Part shown: piece by piece, positions 7,606 to 15,553 of the stretch | Numbering within the stretch: position 1 is the stretch's first letter | How the letters are laid out: every line of letters starts with the position of its first letter | DNA from: CAIVVT01 sp963838205 | Lineage (GTDB): Bacteria; Acidobacteriota; Terriglobia; Bryobacterales; Bryobacteraceae | NCBI GenBank assembly: GCA_963838205.1 | Contig: CAWIQF010000006.1 | Coordinates: forward strand, 62,001 to 126,000 | Direction: 5' to 3' | DNA: 64,000 bases | Program-made: the position numbers and the translations under genes | The notes under the pieces: generated by a model | Database searches by the model: none | Seen by the model: only the letters and a program-made list of their open reading frames with translations | Told to the model about the DNA's origin: nothing

Positions 7606-8616
7606 ATGACCGGGAGGGAACGCGTGCGCGCGATGATGCGCGGTGAGACCACAGACCATCTGCCGTTTATGCCGATCACTATGATGTTCGCCGCGGATCG
7701 GGCGGGCATTGCCTATCGGCGCTACGCGAGCGACGGGGCGGTGCTGGCAGAAACGCAATTGCGCATCGCGGAGGAGTTCGGCTTCGACCACGTCAGCGCG
7801 ATCTCCGACCCGGCGCGCGAAGTTGCGGACCTGGGCGGAGCCATCGAATGGTTTGAAGATCAGCCGCCGGCGATCCGCGGGGACGCGTCGCTGATCGAAG
7901 ACAAGAGCAAGCTGGCGGGCCTGGCCATGCCCGACCCGGAAGCGCCGGGCCGAATGAGCGACCGGGTGAAGGGCGTGCGTTCGATGGCCGAGCGCGCGGG
8001 TGGCAGCCTGATGGTCGAGGGCTGGGTGGAAGGGCCGTGCGCGATGGCGGCGGATCTGCGCGGTATGAGTGCGCTGATGCTCGATTTTCACGACGATCCG
8101 GAGTTCGTCGACGATCTGATGGATTTCTCGGTGCGCATGGAGGTGCGCTTCGCCGCGGCGCAGGTGGCGGCGGGCGCGACGCTGATGGGCATTGGAGACG
8201 CGGCCGCATCGCTGATCGGCCCGCGGCTCTACGAGCGGTTCGTGCTGAGTTGGGAGCAGCGCCTGGTGGAACAAATCCACGCGCTGGGCGTGCCGGCGCG
8301 ATTGCACATCTGCGGAAACACGAAGAAGATCGTGCGCGGGATGGGCGAGACGAAATGCGAGATCGTGGATCTCGATTTCCTCACACCGCTGGCCGAGGCG
8401 CGGGCCGCGATGGGGCCGGAGCAGGTGCTGCTGGGCAACATCGACCCGGTGCGCGCGTTGAGGGACGGGACTCCGGAAAGCGTGTGCGCGGCGATCGGCG
8501 CGTGTCACGCGCAAGCGGGCGCGCGCTACATTGTGAGCGCCGGCTGCGAGACGCCACGCGGGACGCCGGCGGAGAACATGCGCGCGATGGCGCGCTACGC
8601 CGCGGAGCACAACTGA
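7606..8616 (+). CDS. URO-D family protein, MtaA-like (acceptor methyltransferase candidate)
   Basis: This 336-residue protein is a more compact URO-D-fold member than the one at 747. It carries the zinc ligand set of MtaA/MtbA-type methylcobamide methyltransferases: H234-x-C236 in LHICGNT and C314 in SAGCETP, with GNIDP between them. In methylotrophic systems this type moves the methyl group from the corrinoid protein to a thiol or pterin acceptor. The bacterial acceptor here is not known; tetrahydrofolate or a thiol are both possible. It lies 3 bases after the DUF1638 gene and 21 bases before the activator gene. Confidence 0.8.
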   Translation: MTGRERVRAMMRGETTDHLPFMPITMMFAADRAGIAYRRYASDGAVLAETQLRIAEEFGFDHVSAISDPAREVADLGGAIEWFEDQPPAIRGDASLIEDKSKLAGLAMPDPEAPGRMSDRVKGVRSMAERAGGSLMVEGWVEGPCAMAADLRGMSALMLDFHDDPEFVDDLMDFSVRMEVRFAAAQVAAGATLMGIGDAAASLIGPRLYERFVLSWEQRLVEQIHALGVPARLHICGNTKKIVRGMGETKCEIVDLDFLTPLAEARAAMGPEQVLLGNIDPVRALRDGTPESVCAAIGACHAQAGARYIVSAGCETPRGTPAENMRAMARYAAEHN

Positions 8617-8637
8617 GTCAAATAGCGACCGACCAGC

Positions 8638-10122
8638 ATGAGCCAGCGAGTGCACATCGACGCGGCGGCAGGCACGCCGCTGCGGGACCGCCTGTTCGAA
8701 TTGGGCGTGGAGTTTCCATGCGGGGGTACGCTGCTGTGCGGCAGTTGCCGGATTCGCGTCGTCGAAGGCGAGGTGCCGGTCACGGACGAAATGCGCGCCG
8801 CGCTGAGCGACGACGAACTCGGCGGCGGTTGGCGGCTGGGCTGTTTCGCGGTGGCGCAGGGGCCGGTCACGGTCGAGGTGGAGCAGTGGAGCGCGCCGAT
8901 TCTGGTGGGCCACGAGACGCTGGAAGCGGAGGCGCGGGCGGGTTTGGGCATCGCGATCGACCTCGGCACCACGACGCTGGCGGCGCAGTTGGTGGACCTG
9001 ACGAATGGCGAAGTCGCCGCTACGACGACGGCGCTCAACCCGCAGGCGCGGCACGGCGCGGACCTGATGAGCCGCATCGGGTTCGACAGGGCGCAGCCAG
9101 GCATCCTGCGGGGCCTGATTCGCGAACAACTCGGGACAATGGTGCGGAACCTGGCCGGCGGCCGGCGAATCGAGGAGATTCTGCTATGCGGCAACACGGC
9201 GATGCACCATTTGTTCTGCGGCCTGAGCGTTGACGCGCTGGCCGAGGCGCCGTTCCGCACGGCGTTTCTGAACGCGCAGACGCACTCCGCGCGGGAACTC
9301 GGGTGGGATGCGGAGATCGCGGGCGGCGTGACGTTTCTGCCCAATATCGGCGGCTTTGTGGGCAGCGACATTCTGGCGGGACTGATCGCCTGCGGGCTGT
9401 CACAGGCAGGGCCGGTGGCGGCATTCGCCGATCTCGGAACCAACGGCGAAGTCGCGCTGGGCTCAACGCGCGGGATCGTCTGCGCGTTAACCGCGGCGGG
9501 CCCGGCGTTCGAGGCGGGCCGAATCCGGATGGGCATGCGCGCGGGCTCCGGCGCCATCGATCGCGTGGAGTGGCGCGGGGGCGCGATGCACTGCAATGTG
9601 ATCGGCGGCGGCGCGGCGCGCGGGCTCTGCGGCAGCGGTCTGGTGGATGCGGTGGCGGCGCTGGCAGAGGCGGGATGGGTGAGGCCAACGGGGCGCTTGA
9701 GCGACGGCGCGAAGGAAGTGGAATTGGCGAGCGGCGTCGTGCTGGCGCAAGCCGACATCCGCGAATTGCAACTCGCGAAAGGAGCCATTGCCGCCGGCGC
9801 GCTGCTGCTGCGGAAACGGCTAGGCGTGGATGCGCCCGCCCGATTCCACCTGGCTGGGGCGTTCGGCAACTACGTCCGCGCCGAGAGCGCGAAGCGCATC
9901 GGCCTGCTGCCGCAGGATTCGGAGGTAGTGCCCGAAGGCAATGCCGCTTTGCGGGGGACGCGACTGCTGCTGCTGCGCCCCGCGAGCCGGAGCAGCCTGA
10001 TTGAGGAGACGCTAGAGCGCACGGAGCATATCGAACTGGGCGGAGAAGCCGCATTTCAGGATGCGTTCGCCGTATGCATGCGTCTGGCGCCGCTCGGCTG
10101 GGATTATCTCGGCGAGATATAG
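8638..10122 (+). CDS. Corrinoid reductive activator with N-terminal 2Fe-2S domain (RACE/DUF4445 type)
   Basis: The 494-residue protein has a plant-type [2Fe-2S] domain (C28-x5-C34-x2-C37-x31-C69) and a C-terminal ASKHA/DUF4445 ATPase-like domain beginning at about residue 105 with AIDLGTTT. Proteins of this build reactivate the inactive Co(II) state of corrinoid proteins by ATP-dependent one-electron reduction. Its presence is strong evidence that the cluster works through Co(I) chemistry. Known activators such as RACo are over 600 residues because of a linker and middle domain; here the ferredoxin domain is followed almost directly by the ASKHA part, so that middle region seems to be missing. 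It is the last gene of the methyltransferase operon. Confidence 0.85.
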   Translation: MSQRVHIDAAAGTPLRDRLFELGVEFPCGGTLLCGSCRIRVVEGEVPVTDEMRAALSDDELGGGWRLGCFAVAQGPVTVEVEQWSAPILVGHETLEAEARAGLGIAIDLGTTTLAAQLVDLTNGEVAATTTALNPQARHGADLMSRIGFDRAQPGILRGLIREQLGTMVRNLAGGRRIEEILLCGNTAMHHLFCGLSVDALAEAPFRTAFLNAQTHSARELGWDAEIAGGVTFLPNIGGFVGSDILAGLIACGLSQAGPVAAFADLGTNGEVALGSTRGIVCALTAAGPAFEAGRIRMGMRAGSGAIDRVEWRGGAMHCNVIGGGAARGLCGSGLVDAVAALAEAGWVRPTGRLSDGAKEVELASGVVLAQADIRELQLAKGAIAAGALLLRKRLGVDAPARFHLAGAFGNYVRAESAKRIGLLPQDSEVVPEGNAALRGTRLLLLRPASRSSLIEETLERTEHIELGGEAAFQDAFAVCMRLAPLGWDYLGEI

Positions 10123-10218
10123 AAGCTCGCGTTCGCGACGGAAGAAGACGCGACGGCAACGGCCGGCGGGCGTTGCATCCATCCACCGCACAAACCAGCA
10201 TGGGAGTGGAGTTTCGAA

Positions 10219-10542
10219 ATGAGCGACAACTACGTGTTTTTCGACGATCTGCGGGCCCACGCGCCGCTGCCTGAAGACGGGATTCTGAGCCGGACGCTGC
10301 ATAGCGACGAACGGGCGAAGGTGATCCAGTTCTGCTTCGCCAAGGGCCAGGAGCTTTCGGCGCACACGGCGCCGTGCCCGGCGCTGCTGTATTTCGCGCA
10401 AGGCGAAGCGGAGGTAAAGCTGGGCGCTGACGTGCGCGATGCGTCCGCAGGCGCGCTGGTCTACATGCCGCCGCTGCTGGAGCATGGCATCAAGGCGAAG
10501 ACCGAGGTGGTCATGCTGCTGGTGATGATCACGGGCAAGTGA
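10219..10542 (+). CDS. Small cupin-domain protein
   Basis: The 107-residue protein is a single cupin barrel with the two usual motif areas: HTAPCPALLYFAQGEAEVKLG and PPLLEHGIKA. The first motif lacks the full set of metal-binding histidines, keeping only one His and the acidic residues, so metal binding is uncertain. GGAGTGGAG precedes the ATG. It is about 100 bases downstream of the activator gene and may be read with it, but nothing ties its function to the corrinoid pathway. Family members include metabolite sensors and small isomerases. Confidence 0.7.
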   Translation: MSDNYVFFDDLRAHAPLPEDGILSRTLHSDERAKVIQFCFAKGQELSAHTAPCPALLYFAQGEAEVKLGADVRDASAGALVYMPPLLEHGIKAKTEVVMLLVMITGK

Positions 10543-10641
10543 GCGTCCACCGACGCGTCGAGGAGACACGGCGCAGTGCGGGCGTATCCGGCACGGCCCT
10601 TCCAGAGCCGCGCATAATGGCTGCATGGGACTCATGCGCCG

Positions 10642-12003
10642 ATGACCACGCCGCCGTCCGACGAGAGCATTCCCGCGGGCGTGTACAGTGTCGCGTCGCT
10701 GACCGGCGAGATCCACAGGATGCTCAGCCGGAGCTTCGACGACATCAAAGTCGCGGGAGAGATCTCGGGCTGGAAAGTGTGGACCAGCGGGCACGCCTAC
10801 TTCACGCTGAAAGACCAGCAGGCACAGATCCGGTGCGTACTCTTCCGGAACAATCTTCGGTACCTGCGTTTTAAGCCCCAGGATGGCGCCGCGGTCATCG
10901 CCCGCGGCAGCGTCGAGGTGTGGGCCGAGCGCGGCGAATACCAACTGCTCGTCAGCGGCATGGAGCCGCAGGGACTCGGGCGGCTGTATGAGATGTTCGC
11001 GGAATTGAAGGAGAAGCTGCGCGGCGAAGAGCTTTTCGACGAGGCGCGCAAGCGGCCTCTGCCCGTGTTTCCGAGGCGCATCGGGATCGTGACTTCGCCG
11101 CAGGGAGCGGTGATTCGCGACATGCTGACGGTGCTCCGGCGGCGCTGGCCGGGACTGCACATCCGGCTGTACCCGACGCCGGTTCAGGGCGCCGGGTCGG
11201 CGGAAGGCATCGTCGAGGGTCTCGACTGGTTCAGCGCGTCGGGCTGGCCGGACGTCGTGATCGTGGGGCGCGGCGGCGGCTCGCTCGAGGACCTATGGAG
11301 CTTCAACGACGAGCGCGTCGCGCGCGCCATCGTCCGCTGCCGCGTGCCGGTGGTCTCCGCGGTGGGCCACGAAACCGATTTCACGATCGCCGATTTTGTT
11401 GCCGACGTGCGCGCGCCGACGCCATCGGCCGCGGCGGAAATCGTCGTGTTGGAGCGAAGCGAGGTCCTGGGGCGGGTGGAGCGAGCCCAGCAGCGTACAC
11501 TGCGCGCGATCGGATTTCGATTGGCACAACTGGCGCGACGGCTAGACCGACAGGGCGCCGAACACACGACGCGCCTGCTCGAACTCCGCGTCAACCGCAT
11601 GCAACAGCGCACGGATGAGCTCGATTATTCATTCCGCACGCGGATTGCGCGCATACTCTCGTTGCGGCGGGAGCGTCGGCGCGCGTTGGACGCCAGGCTG
11701 CGCGAACGCGATCTAAGCGTGCGCCTGGCCAAGGCGGGCGAGCGGTGGCGCGCCGGAAGCCGCGCGCTGGGCGAGGCGATGGCGCGACGGCTGGGACTGG
11801 CGCAGCGCCGGCTGGAGCCGCTCGCGGGACGACTGGAGGCTCTCAGTCCGTTGAAGGTTCTGGAGCGCGGCTACTCGATCGTTCAGACCGAAGACGGCAG
11901 GGTCGTGAAGCGTGCGATCGACGCGCCCGAGGGCGCATCGATCCGCGTGCGTTTGCATGAAGGACGGCTTACAGCGCTGGTCCGCGAGAGCCGGACGGAT
12001 TAG
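10642..12003 (+). CDS. xseA: Exodeoxyribonuclease VII large subunit
   Basis: At 453 residues this has the family length and order: an N-terminal OB-fold (about 12-105, SLTGEIHRML...VAGEISGWK), the catalytic core with GIVTSPQGAVIRD, GRGGGSLEDLW and VSAVGHETDFTIADFVAD, then a long arginine-rich coiled coil (about 285-400) and a C-terminal RGYSIV segment. It degrades single-stranded DNA from both ends to oligonucleotides in a complex with XseB. No xseB candidate follows; the convergent guaB gene starts its 3' end 9 bases downstream. Confidence 0.97.
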   Translation: MTTPPSDESIPAGVYSVASLTGEIHRMLSRSFDDIKVAGEISGWKVWTSGHAYFTLKDQQAQIRCVLFRNNLRYLRFKPQDGAAVIARGSVEVWAERGEYQLLVSGMEPQGLGRLYEMFAELKEKLRGEELFDEARKRPLPVFPRRIGIVTSPQGAVIRDMLTVLRRRWPGLHIRLYPTPVQGAGSAEGIVEGLDWFSASGWPDVVIVGRGGGSLEDLWSFNDERVARAIVRCRVPVVSAVGHETDFTIADFVADVRAPTPSAAAEIVVLERSEVLGRVERAQQRTLRAIGFRLAQLARRLDRQGAEHTTRLLELRVNRMQQRTDELDYSFRTRIARILSLRRERRRALDARLRERDLSVRLAKAGERWRAGSRALGEAMARRLGLAQRRLEPLAGRLEALSPLKVLERGYSIVQTEDGRVVKRAIDAPEGASIRVRLHEGRLTALVRESRTD

Positions 12004-12012
12004 CCCGGGTCC

Positions 12013-13470
12013 CTATTCGACCTGATAATTCGGGGCTTCCTTGGTGATGATGACGTCGTGGACGTGGCTTTCCTTCAGCCCGGCCCACGTGATGCGGAGA
12101 AACTCGGCGCGTTCCTGCAATTCAGGAATCGTGCGCACGCCGCAATAGCCCATGCCCGAGCGCAGCCCGCCAACGAGCTGATAGACCATCTCGGAGAGTG
12201 GACCTTTGGCGGGCACGCGGCCCTCGATGCCTTCGGGCACCATCTTGCCGCCGCCCTCCTGGGCATAGCGGTCGGAGCTACCCAATTGCATGGCGCCGAG
12301 AGAACCCATGCCGCGATAGGCTTTGAAGGTCCGGCCCTGGTAGAGAATCATCTCTCCGGGACTCTCATCCGTGCCGGCAAAGAGGCTGCCGATCATGACC
12401 ACGTCGGCGCCCGCGGCGATGGCCTTCGTGACGTCGCCCGAGTACTTGACGCCGCCATCGGAGATCAGCGGAACGCCCGTGCCGCGCGCCGCCTTGGCGC
12501 ACTCGGCGATCGCCGTGATCTGGGGCACTCCGGTGCCTGTCACCACGCGCGTGGTGCAGATCGAGCCGGGACCCATGCCGACTTTCACGCCATCCACGCC
12601 GAGTGCGATGAGATCGCGCGCGCCCTCGAAGGTCGCGACGTTGCCGGCGATGAGTTCCACGTGCGGCAGAGCGCGCTTGATGCTCACCACGGCCGCCAGC
12701 ACGCGCTCGCTGTGCCCGTGCGCGGTATCCACCACGAGCAGGTCCACCTTGCGTTCGACGAGTTCCCGGGCGCGCTCCAGAAAATCACCTGTCGCGCCGA
12801 TGGCAGCGCCGACCCGCAGCCGCCCCTTTTCATCTTTGGCGGCGTTGGGGTATTTCACTTTCTTTTGAATGTCCTTGACCGTGATCAGCCCCTTCAGCGT
12901 GAAGTGCTCATCGACGACCAGTAACTTTTCGACGCGGTGTTTGTGCAGTTCCTTTTGCGCCTCTTCGAGCGTCGTACCAACGGCCACCGTGAAGAGCGGG
13001 TCCTTGGTCATGACCTCGCTGATCGGAATGTCGCCCCGCGTCTCGAACCGCAGATCGCGATTCGTGAGGATGCCGACCAGTTTGTTGAATTCGTCCACCA
13101 CCGGCACGCCCGAGATGCGGAAGCTGCGCATGATTTCCTGCGCTTCGTAGATCTTCTGGGTCGGCCGCACGGTCACGGGATCGACGATCATGCCGCTTTC
13201 CGAGCGTTTCACGCGGTCCACTTCTTCCGCCTGACGATCAATCGGCATGTTTTTGTGGATGATGCCAATGCCCCCCTCGCGGGCCAGCGCGATGGCCAGG
13301 TGCGACTCCGTCACGGTGTCCATGGCAGAGCTCACGATGGGGATATTGAGTGGAATGTTACGCGTAATGAGAGTTCCGGTTTCGACTTGCGAGGGCATGA
13401 CTCCGCTGCGCGAAGGCTTCAGCAGAACGTCGTCGAAAGTGAGCCCTTCCAAGAGACTGTCAGAGAGCAT
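12013..13470 (-). CDS. guaB: Inosine-5'-monophosphate dehydrogenase
   Basis: The 485-residue enzyme converts IMP to XMP with NAD+, the committed step to guanine nucleotides. It shows the N-terminal LTFDDVLLKP, two CBS domains inserted at about residues 95-205, the catalytic loop GPGSICTTRVVTGTGVPQ with the active-site Cys, SDGGVKYSGD and the RGMGS flap region. Full length, standard form. It is convergent with xseA. Confidence 0.98.
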   Translation of the reverse strand: MLSDSLLEGLTFDDVLLKPSRSGVMPSQVETGTLITRNIPLNIPIVSSAMDTVTESHLAIALAREGGIGIIHKNMPIDRQAEEVDRVKRSESGMIVDPVTVRPTQKIYEAQEIMRSFRISGVPVVDEFNKLVGILTNRDLRFETRGDIPISEVMTKDPLFTVAVGTTLEEAQKELHKHRVEKLLVVDEHFTLKGLITVKDIQKKVKYPNAAKDEKGRLRVGAAIGATGDFLERARELVERKVDLLVVDTAHGHSERVLAAVVSIKRALPHVELIAGNVATFEGARDLIALGVDGVKVGMGPGSICTTRVVTGTGVPQITAIAECAKAARGTGVPLISDGGVKYSGDVTKAIAAGADVVMIGSLFAGTDESPGEMILYQGRTFKAYRGMGSLGAMQLGSSDRYAQEGGGKMVPEGIEGRVPAKGPLSEMVYQLVGGLRSGMGYCGVRTIPELQERAEFLRITWAGLKESHVHDVIITKEAPNYQVE

Positions 13471-13481
13471 CGATTTCCCTT

Positions 13482-13511
13482 ATCGTAGCGGAGTGCGGGA
13501 GAAAGCGGCAA
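13482..13511 (-). promoter_or_regulatory. Possible guaB promoter
   Basis: On the minus strand TTGCCG (13511-13506), an 18-base spacer and TACGAT (13487-13482) lie 11 bases before the guaB ATG. The -35 matches the TTGCCN boxes of the methyltransferase promoters. Transcription from here would leave a leader of only a few bases, without the AAGGGA that precedes the ATG, so a leaderless mRNA or a different promoter are both possible. Confidence 0.35.
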
Positions 13512-13540
13512 ACGCGCGGCGGCAAGGCAGCGGGCCGGCG

Positions 13541-13570
13541 TTGCGGGAATCGCCACGAATTCGCTACGCT
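13541..13570 (+). promoter_or_regulatory. Possible tRNA-Ser promoter
   Basis: TTGCGG (13541-13546), an 18-base spacer and TACGCT (13565-13570) end 6 bases before the mature 5' end of the tRNA. The position fits a stable RNA promoter with a very short leader, but the -10 match is weak. Confidence 0.35.
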
Positions 13571-13576
13571 GGGGAC

Positions 13577-13666
13577 GGTGAGGTGCGAGAGTGGTTGAAT
13601 CGGGCGGTCTCGAAAACCGTTGAACTCGTAAGGGTTCCGTGGGTTCGAATCCCACCCTCACCGCCA
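13577..13666 (+). tRNA. tRNA-Ser: tRNA-Ser (anticodon CGA)
   Basis: The 7-bp acceptor stem pairs GGTGAGG (13577-13583) with CCTCACC (13656-13662), the discriminator is G, and CCA is encoded (13664-13666). The anticodon stem GCGGT/ACCGT encloses CTCGAAA, giving anticodon CGA at 13611-13613 (reads UCG). A long variable arm follows, as expected for serine, and the T arm is GTGGG-TTCGAAT-CCCAC. The sequence downstream appears to be a mobile-element insertion site. Confidence 0.96.
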
Positions 13667-13677
13667 GAATAGAATCA

Positions 13678-13734
13678 GCAATTTACGGCCAAGCACCCAA
13701 TTCAGCGGGCAATACGGGGCAATGATGCTGCAAT
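13678..13734. repeat. GCAAT repeats next to tRNA-Ser, three at helical spacing
   Basis: GCAAT occurs at 13678, 13709, 13719 and 13730; the last three are 10 and 11 bases apart, and two are in the context GGGCAAT. They lie within 70 bases of the tRNA 3' end, on the side of the putative island. Short phased direct repeats beside a tRNA are typical of arm-type integrase binding sites, and a broken integrase gene is present at 24085-24460. The attachment-site reading is inference. Confidence 0.4.
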
Positions 13735-13750
13735 GAAGCATGCCTCCTAA

Positions 13751-15432
13751 CCCGGATGTTTCACAGGCGCTGTGATTTCGTCGCCGCCGGCGTTTGCGTG
13801 AGGTTTGGAGGGCGCTGCGGCGGCATTCGGGCGGGCAGCGAGCCGGGATGTGGTGATCGAGGGGGCCTTGTGGCGTCCGATCGCCCTCACAAAACGCAAT
13901 TCGGACGCAGTTCGACTGACCCGAAAAGTGCGAAATCGGGAAATCGTTTGTTTGCCGTGTCGCGATTTTGGCTCAGCAACGCAGCGCCGCCCACACCTGC
14001 CCAAACACCTGCTTCCAGGGGTAGCCGCTGCTCATCGACACCAGCACGCGCCGCGCGCTGAAACGAATCCGCGCGCCGATCTTGAGCAGTCGCAGCCGAA
14101 TCGTGTGGACCTGGGCCTCGGCCAGCGCCGTGCCTGTTAGCGCCAGCCGCCGCAGCGCCTCCACGAGCACGTAGGCCGCCGCCGACAGATACAGCCGGAG
14201 CTGATTGGCGCGCATCGTCTCGGCACTCATGCGGTCGGCAAACAGGCTCAGCTGCTCTTTGATGCGGTTCTCCATCTCGCCGCGGGCGCAGTACAGATCC
14301 TCGTAGAGTGGGCGCGGTTGCCACTGCTCGACCGGCAGCGAAGTCACGACATAGCGCGGGTTCTGCTTGCCCGCGATCTGCTCGGCCTTGGCGATGACGC
14401 GCCGGGCGCGCGACCAACTCTTGCGCGTGCGGTAGCGAAACTCGGTGAGCACCCGCGCCGCCTTTCCCGTGCGTTGGGCCTCGCCCGCGGCCTGGCGCAT
14501 GGCCTTGTCGATCCGCCGCCGCAGGCGCTGGTTGCGCGCCAGTCCGAAGACGTAGTCGACATGGTTGTCCTCACACCACCTCATCAGTTCTTCGCGGCAG
14601 AAGCCCGAGTCGGCGCGCAGGATGATCTGAGTCTGGGGCCAGCGGGCGCGGATCTGCGCGACGATGCGCTGGATCTCTTCGACGCTGCCCGCGCTGGCGT
14701 CCTGATTGGCCTCTCGCAGCCGCACGCCGACAATCTGGTCGCCCGCGAAGATGTACAGCGGCAGGTAGCAGTAGTGGTCGTAGTAGCCGTGGAAGAAACG
14801 TCCCTCCTGCTGGCCGTGCAACGGCGTATCGGTGGCGTCCAGATCGACGACGATCCGGGCCGGGGCTTGCGGGTGCGACTCCACAAACATCTCGACCAGC
14901 AGCCGGTCGATGGCGGCGGCATCGTAGCGGATCTTCTTGTAGCGGTCGGAGGCGGCGCCGGCCTCAGGCGTGCGTTCCAGGCGGCACAGCGTGCTCTTGC
15001 TGGCCAACGCCGCGCCGGGCTTGCGTTTACCCGCCAGCAGACCCATCAGCGGGTCGTCACGCAGTTGGTCGTGGTCGTTGAGATCTTCGTAACCCAAGGC
15101 CAGCGCATAGACGCGCTGCGAGACCATTTCACCCACTTCGTGGGAGATGTAAACCGGATTCCGGAAGTCGCTGAAGCAGCGCGCCAGGCGTGGCAGCAGG
15201 CCGATGCGCCGGTCAACCTGCCGCAGCAGTAGCGCCCCGGCGTCGGAAGTGATCGTGCCGCCGTCGAAACCCGCCACCACCCGGCGCGAAAAATGGGCTT
15301 CAAATTCGAAGCTGTCCTGGGTACACTGGGTCATAGCAAGAGCCGCCGCTTTCTGTGCAGAAGCACTTCGTGGCTGAAATGTTTATGCCAGAGAAGGCGG
15401 CTTTTGTACAGTGAGCCGGTGAAATATTCGGG
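13751..15432 (-). mobile_element. IS1380-family insertion sequence, copy 1
   Basis: The element is 1682 bp with one transposase gene read on the minus strand. Its imperfect terminal inverted repeats, read inward, are CCCGAATATTTCACCGG at the 5' end (ending at 15432) and CCCGGATGTTTCACAGG at the 3' end (13751): 14 of 17 match. Flanking 4-mers are CTAA (13747-13750) and CTAG (15433-15436), so the target duplication is imperfect. The ends were set by comparing with copy 2 at 24515-26196, where similarity stops at the same points. The only base difference noticed between the copies is at 13922/26025, outside the transposase gene. Confidence 0.9.
13973..15334 (-). CDS. IS1380-type DDE transposase, copy 1
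   Basis: The 453-residue transposase begins MTQCTQDSFEFEAHFSRRVV and contains the segments seen in IS1380 transposases: FDGGTITSDAGALLLRQVD, then VVDLDATDTP with the first catalytic Asp, the GYYDHYCYLPLYIF motif, and ILRADSGFCREEL with the second Asp. The C-terminal third is helical with a third acidic residue in RGEMENRIKEQL. It is full length and its translation is the same as copy 2, so it is probably active or recently so. Confidence 0.93.
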   Translation of the reverse strand: MTQCTQDSFEFEAHFSRRVVAGFDGGTITSDAGALLLRQVDRRIGLLPRLARCFSDFRNPVYISHEVGEMVSQRVYALALGYEDLNDHDQLRDDPLMGLLAGKRKPGAALASKSTLCRLERTPEAGAASDRYKKIRYDAAAIDRLLVEMFVESHPQAPARIVVDLDATDTPLHGQQEGRFFHGYYDHYCYLPLYIFAGDQIVGVRLREANQDASAGSVEEIQRIVAQIRARWPQTQIILRADSGFCREELMRWCEDNHVDYVFGLARNQRLRRRIDKAMRQAAGEAQRTGKAARVLTEFRYRTRKSWSRARRVIAKAEQIAGKQNPRYVVTSLPVEQWQPRPLYEDLYCARGEMENRIKEQLSLFADRMSAETMRANQLRLYLSAAAYVLVEALRRLALTGTALAEAQVHTIRLRLLKIGARIRFSARRVLVSMSSGYPWKQVFGQVWAALRC

Positions 15433-15553
15433 CTAGTGCCACCTTCAAACGCCCGACTTGTCGGCGGTAAACGAACTTGCAGGGCGGAGTAGGACGGGCG
15501 GAGTCACAGGCGATGCTGCGCGTACGCTGCGATATTCTGGTTGAGCCACGCCT

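Noticed and set aside
7081..9129. 682-residue minus-strand open frame
   Set aside because: It lies opposite three well-supported plus-strand genes, is very rich in Arg, His and Ala, and shows no domain; it is an effect of high GC content.
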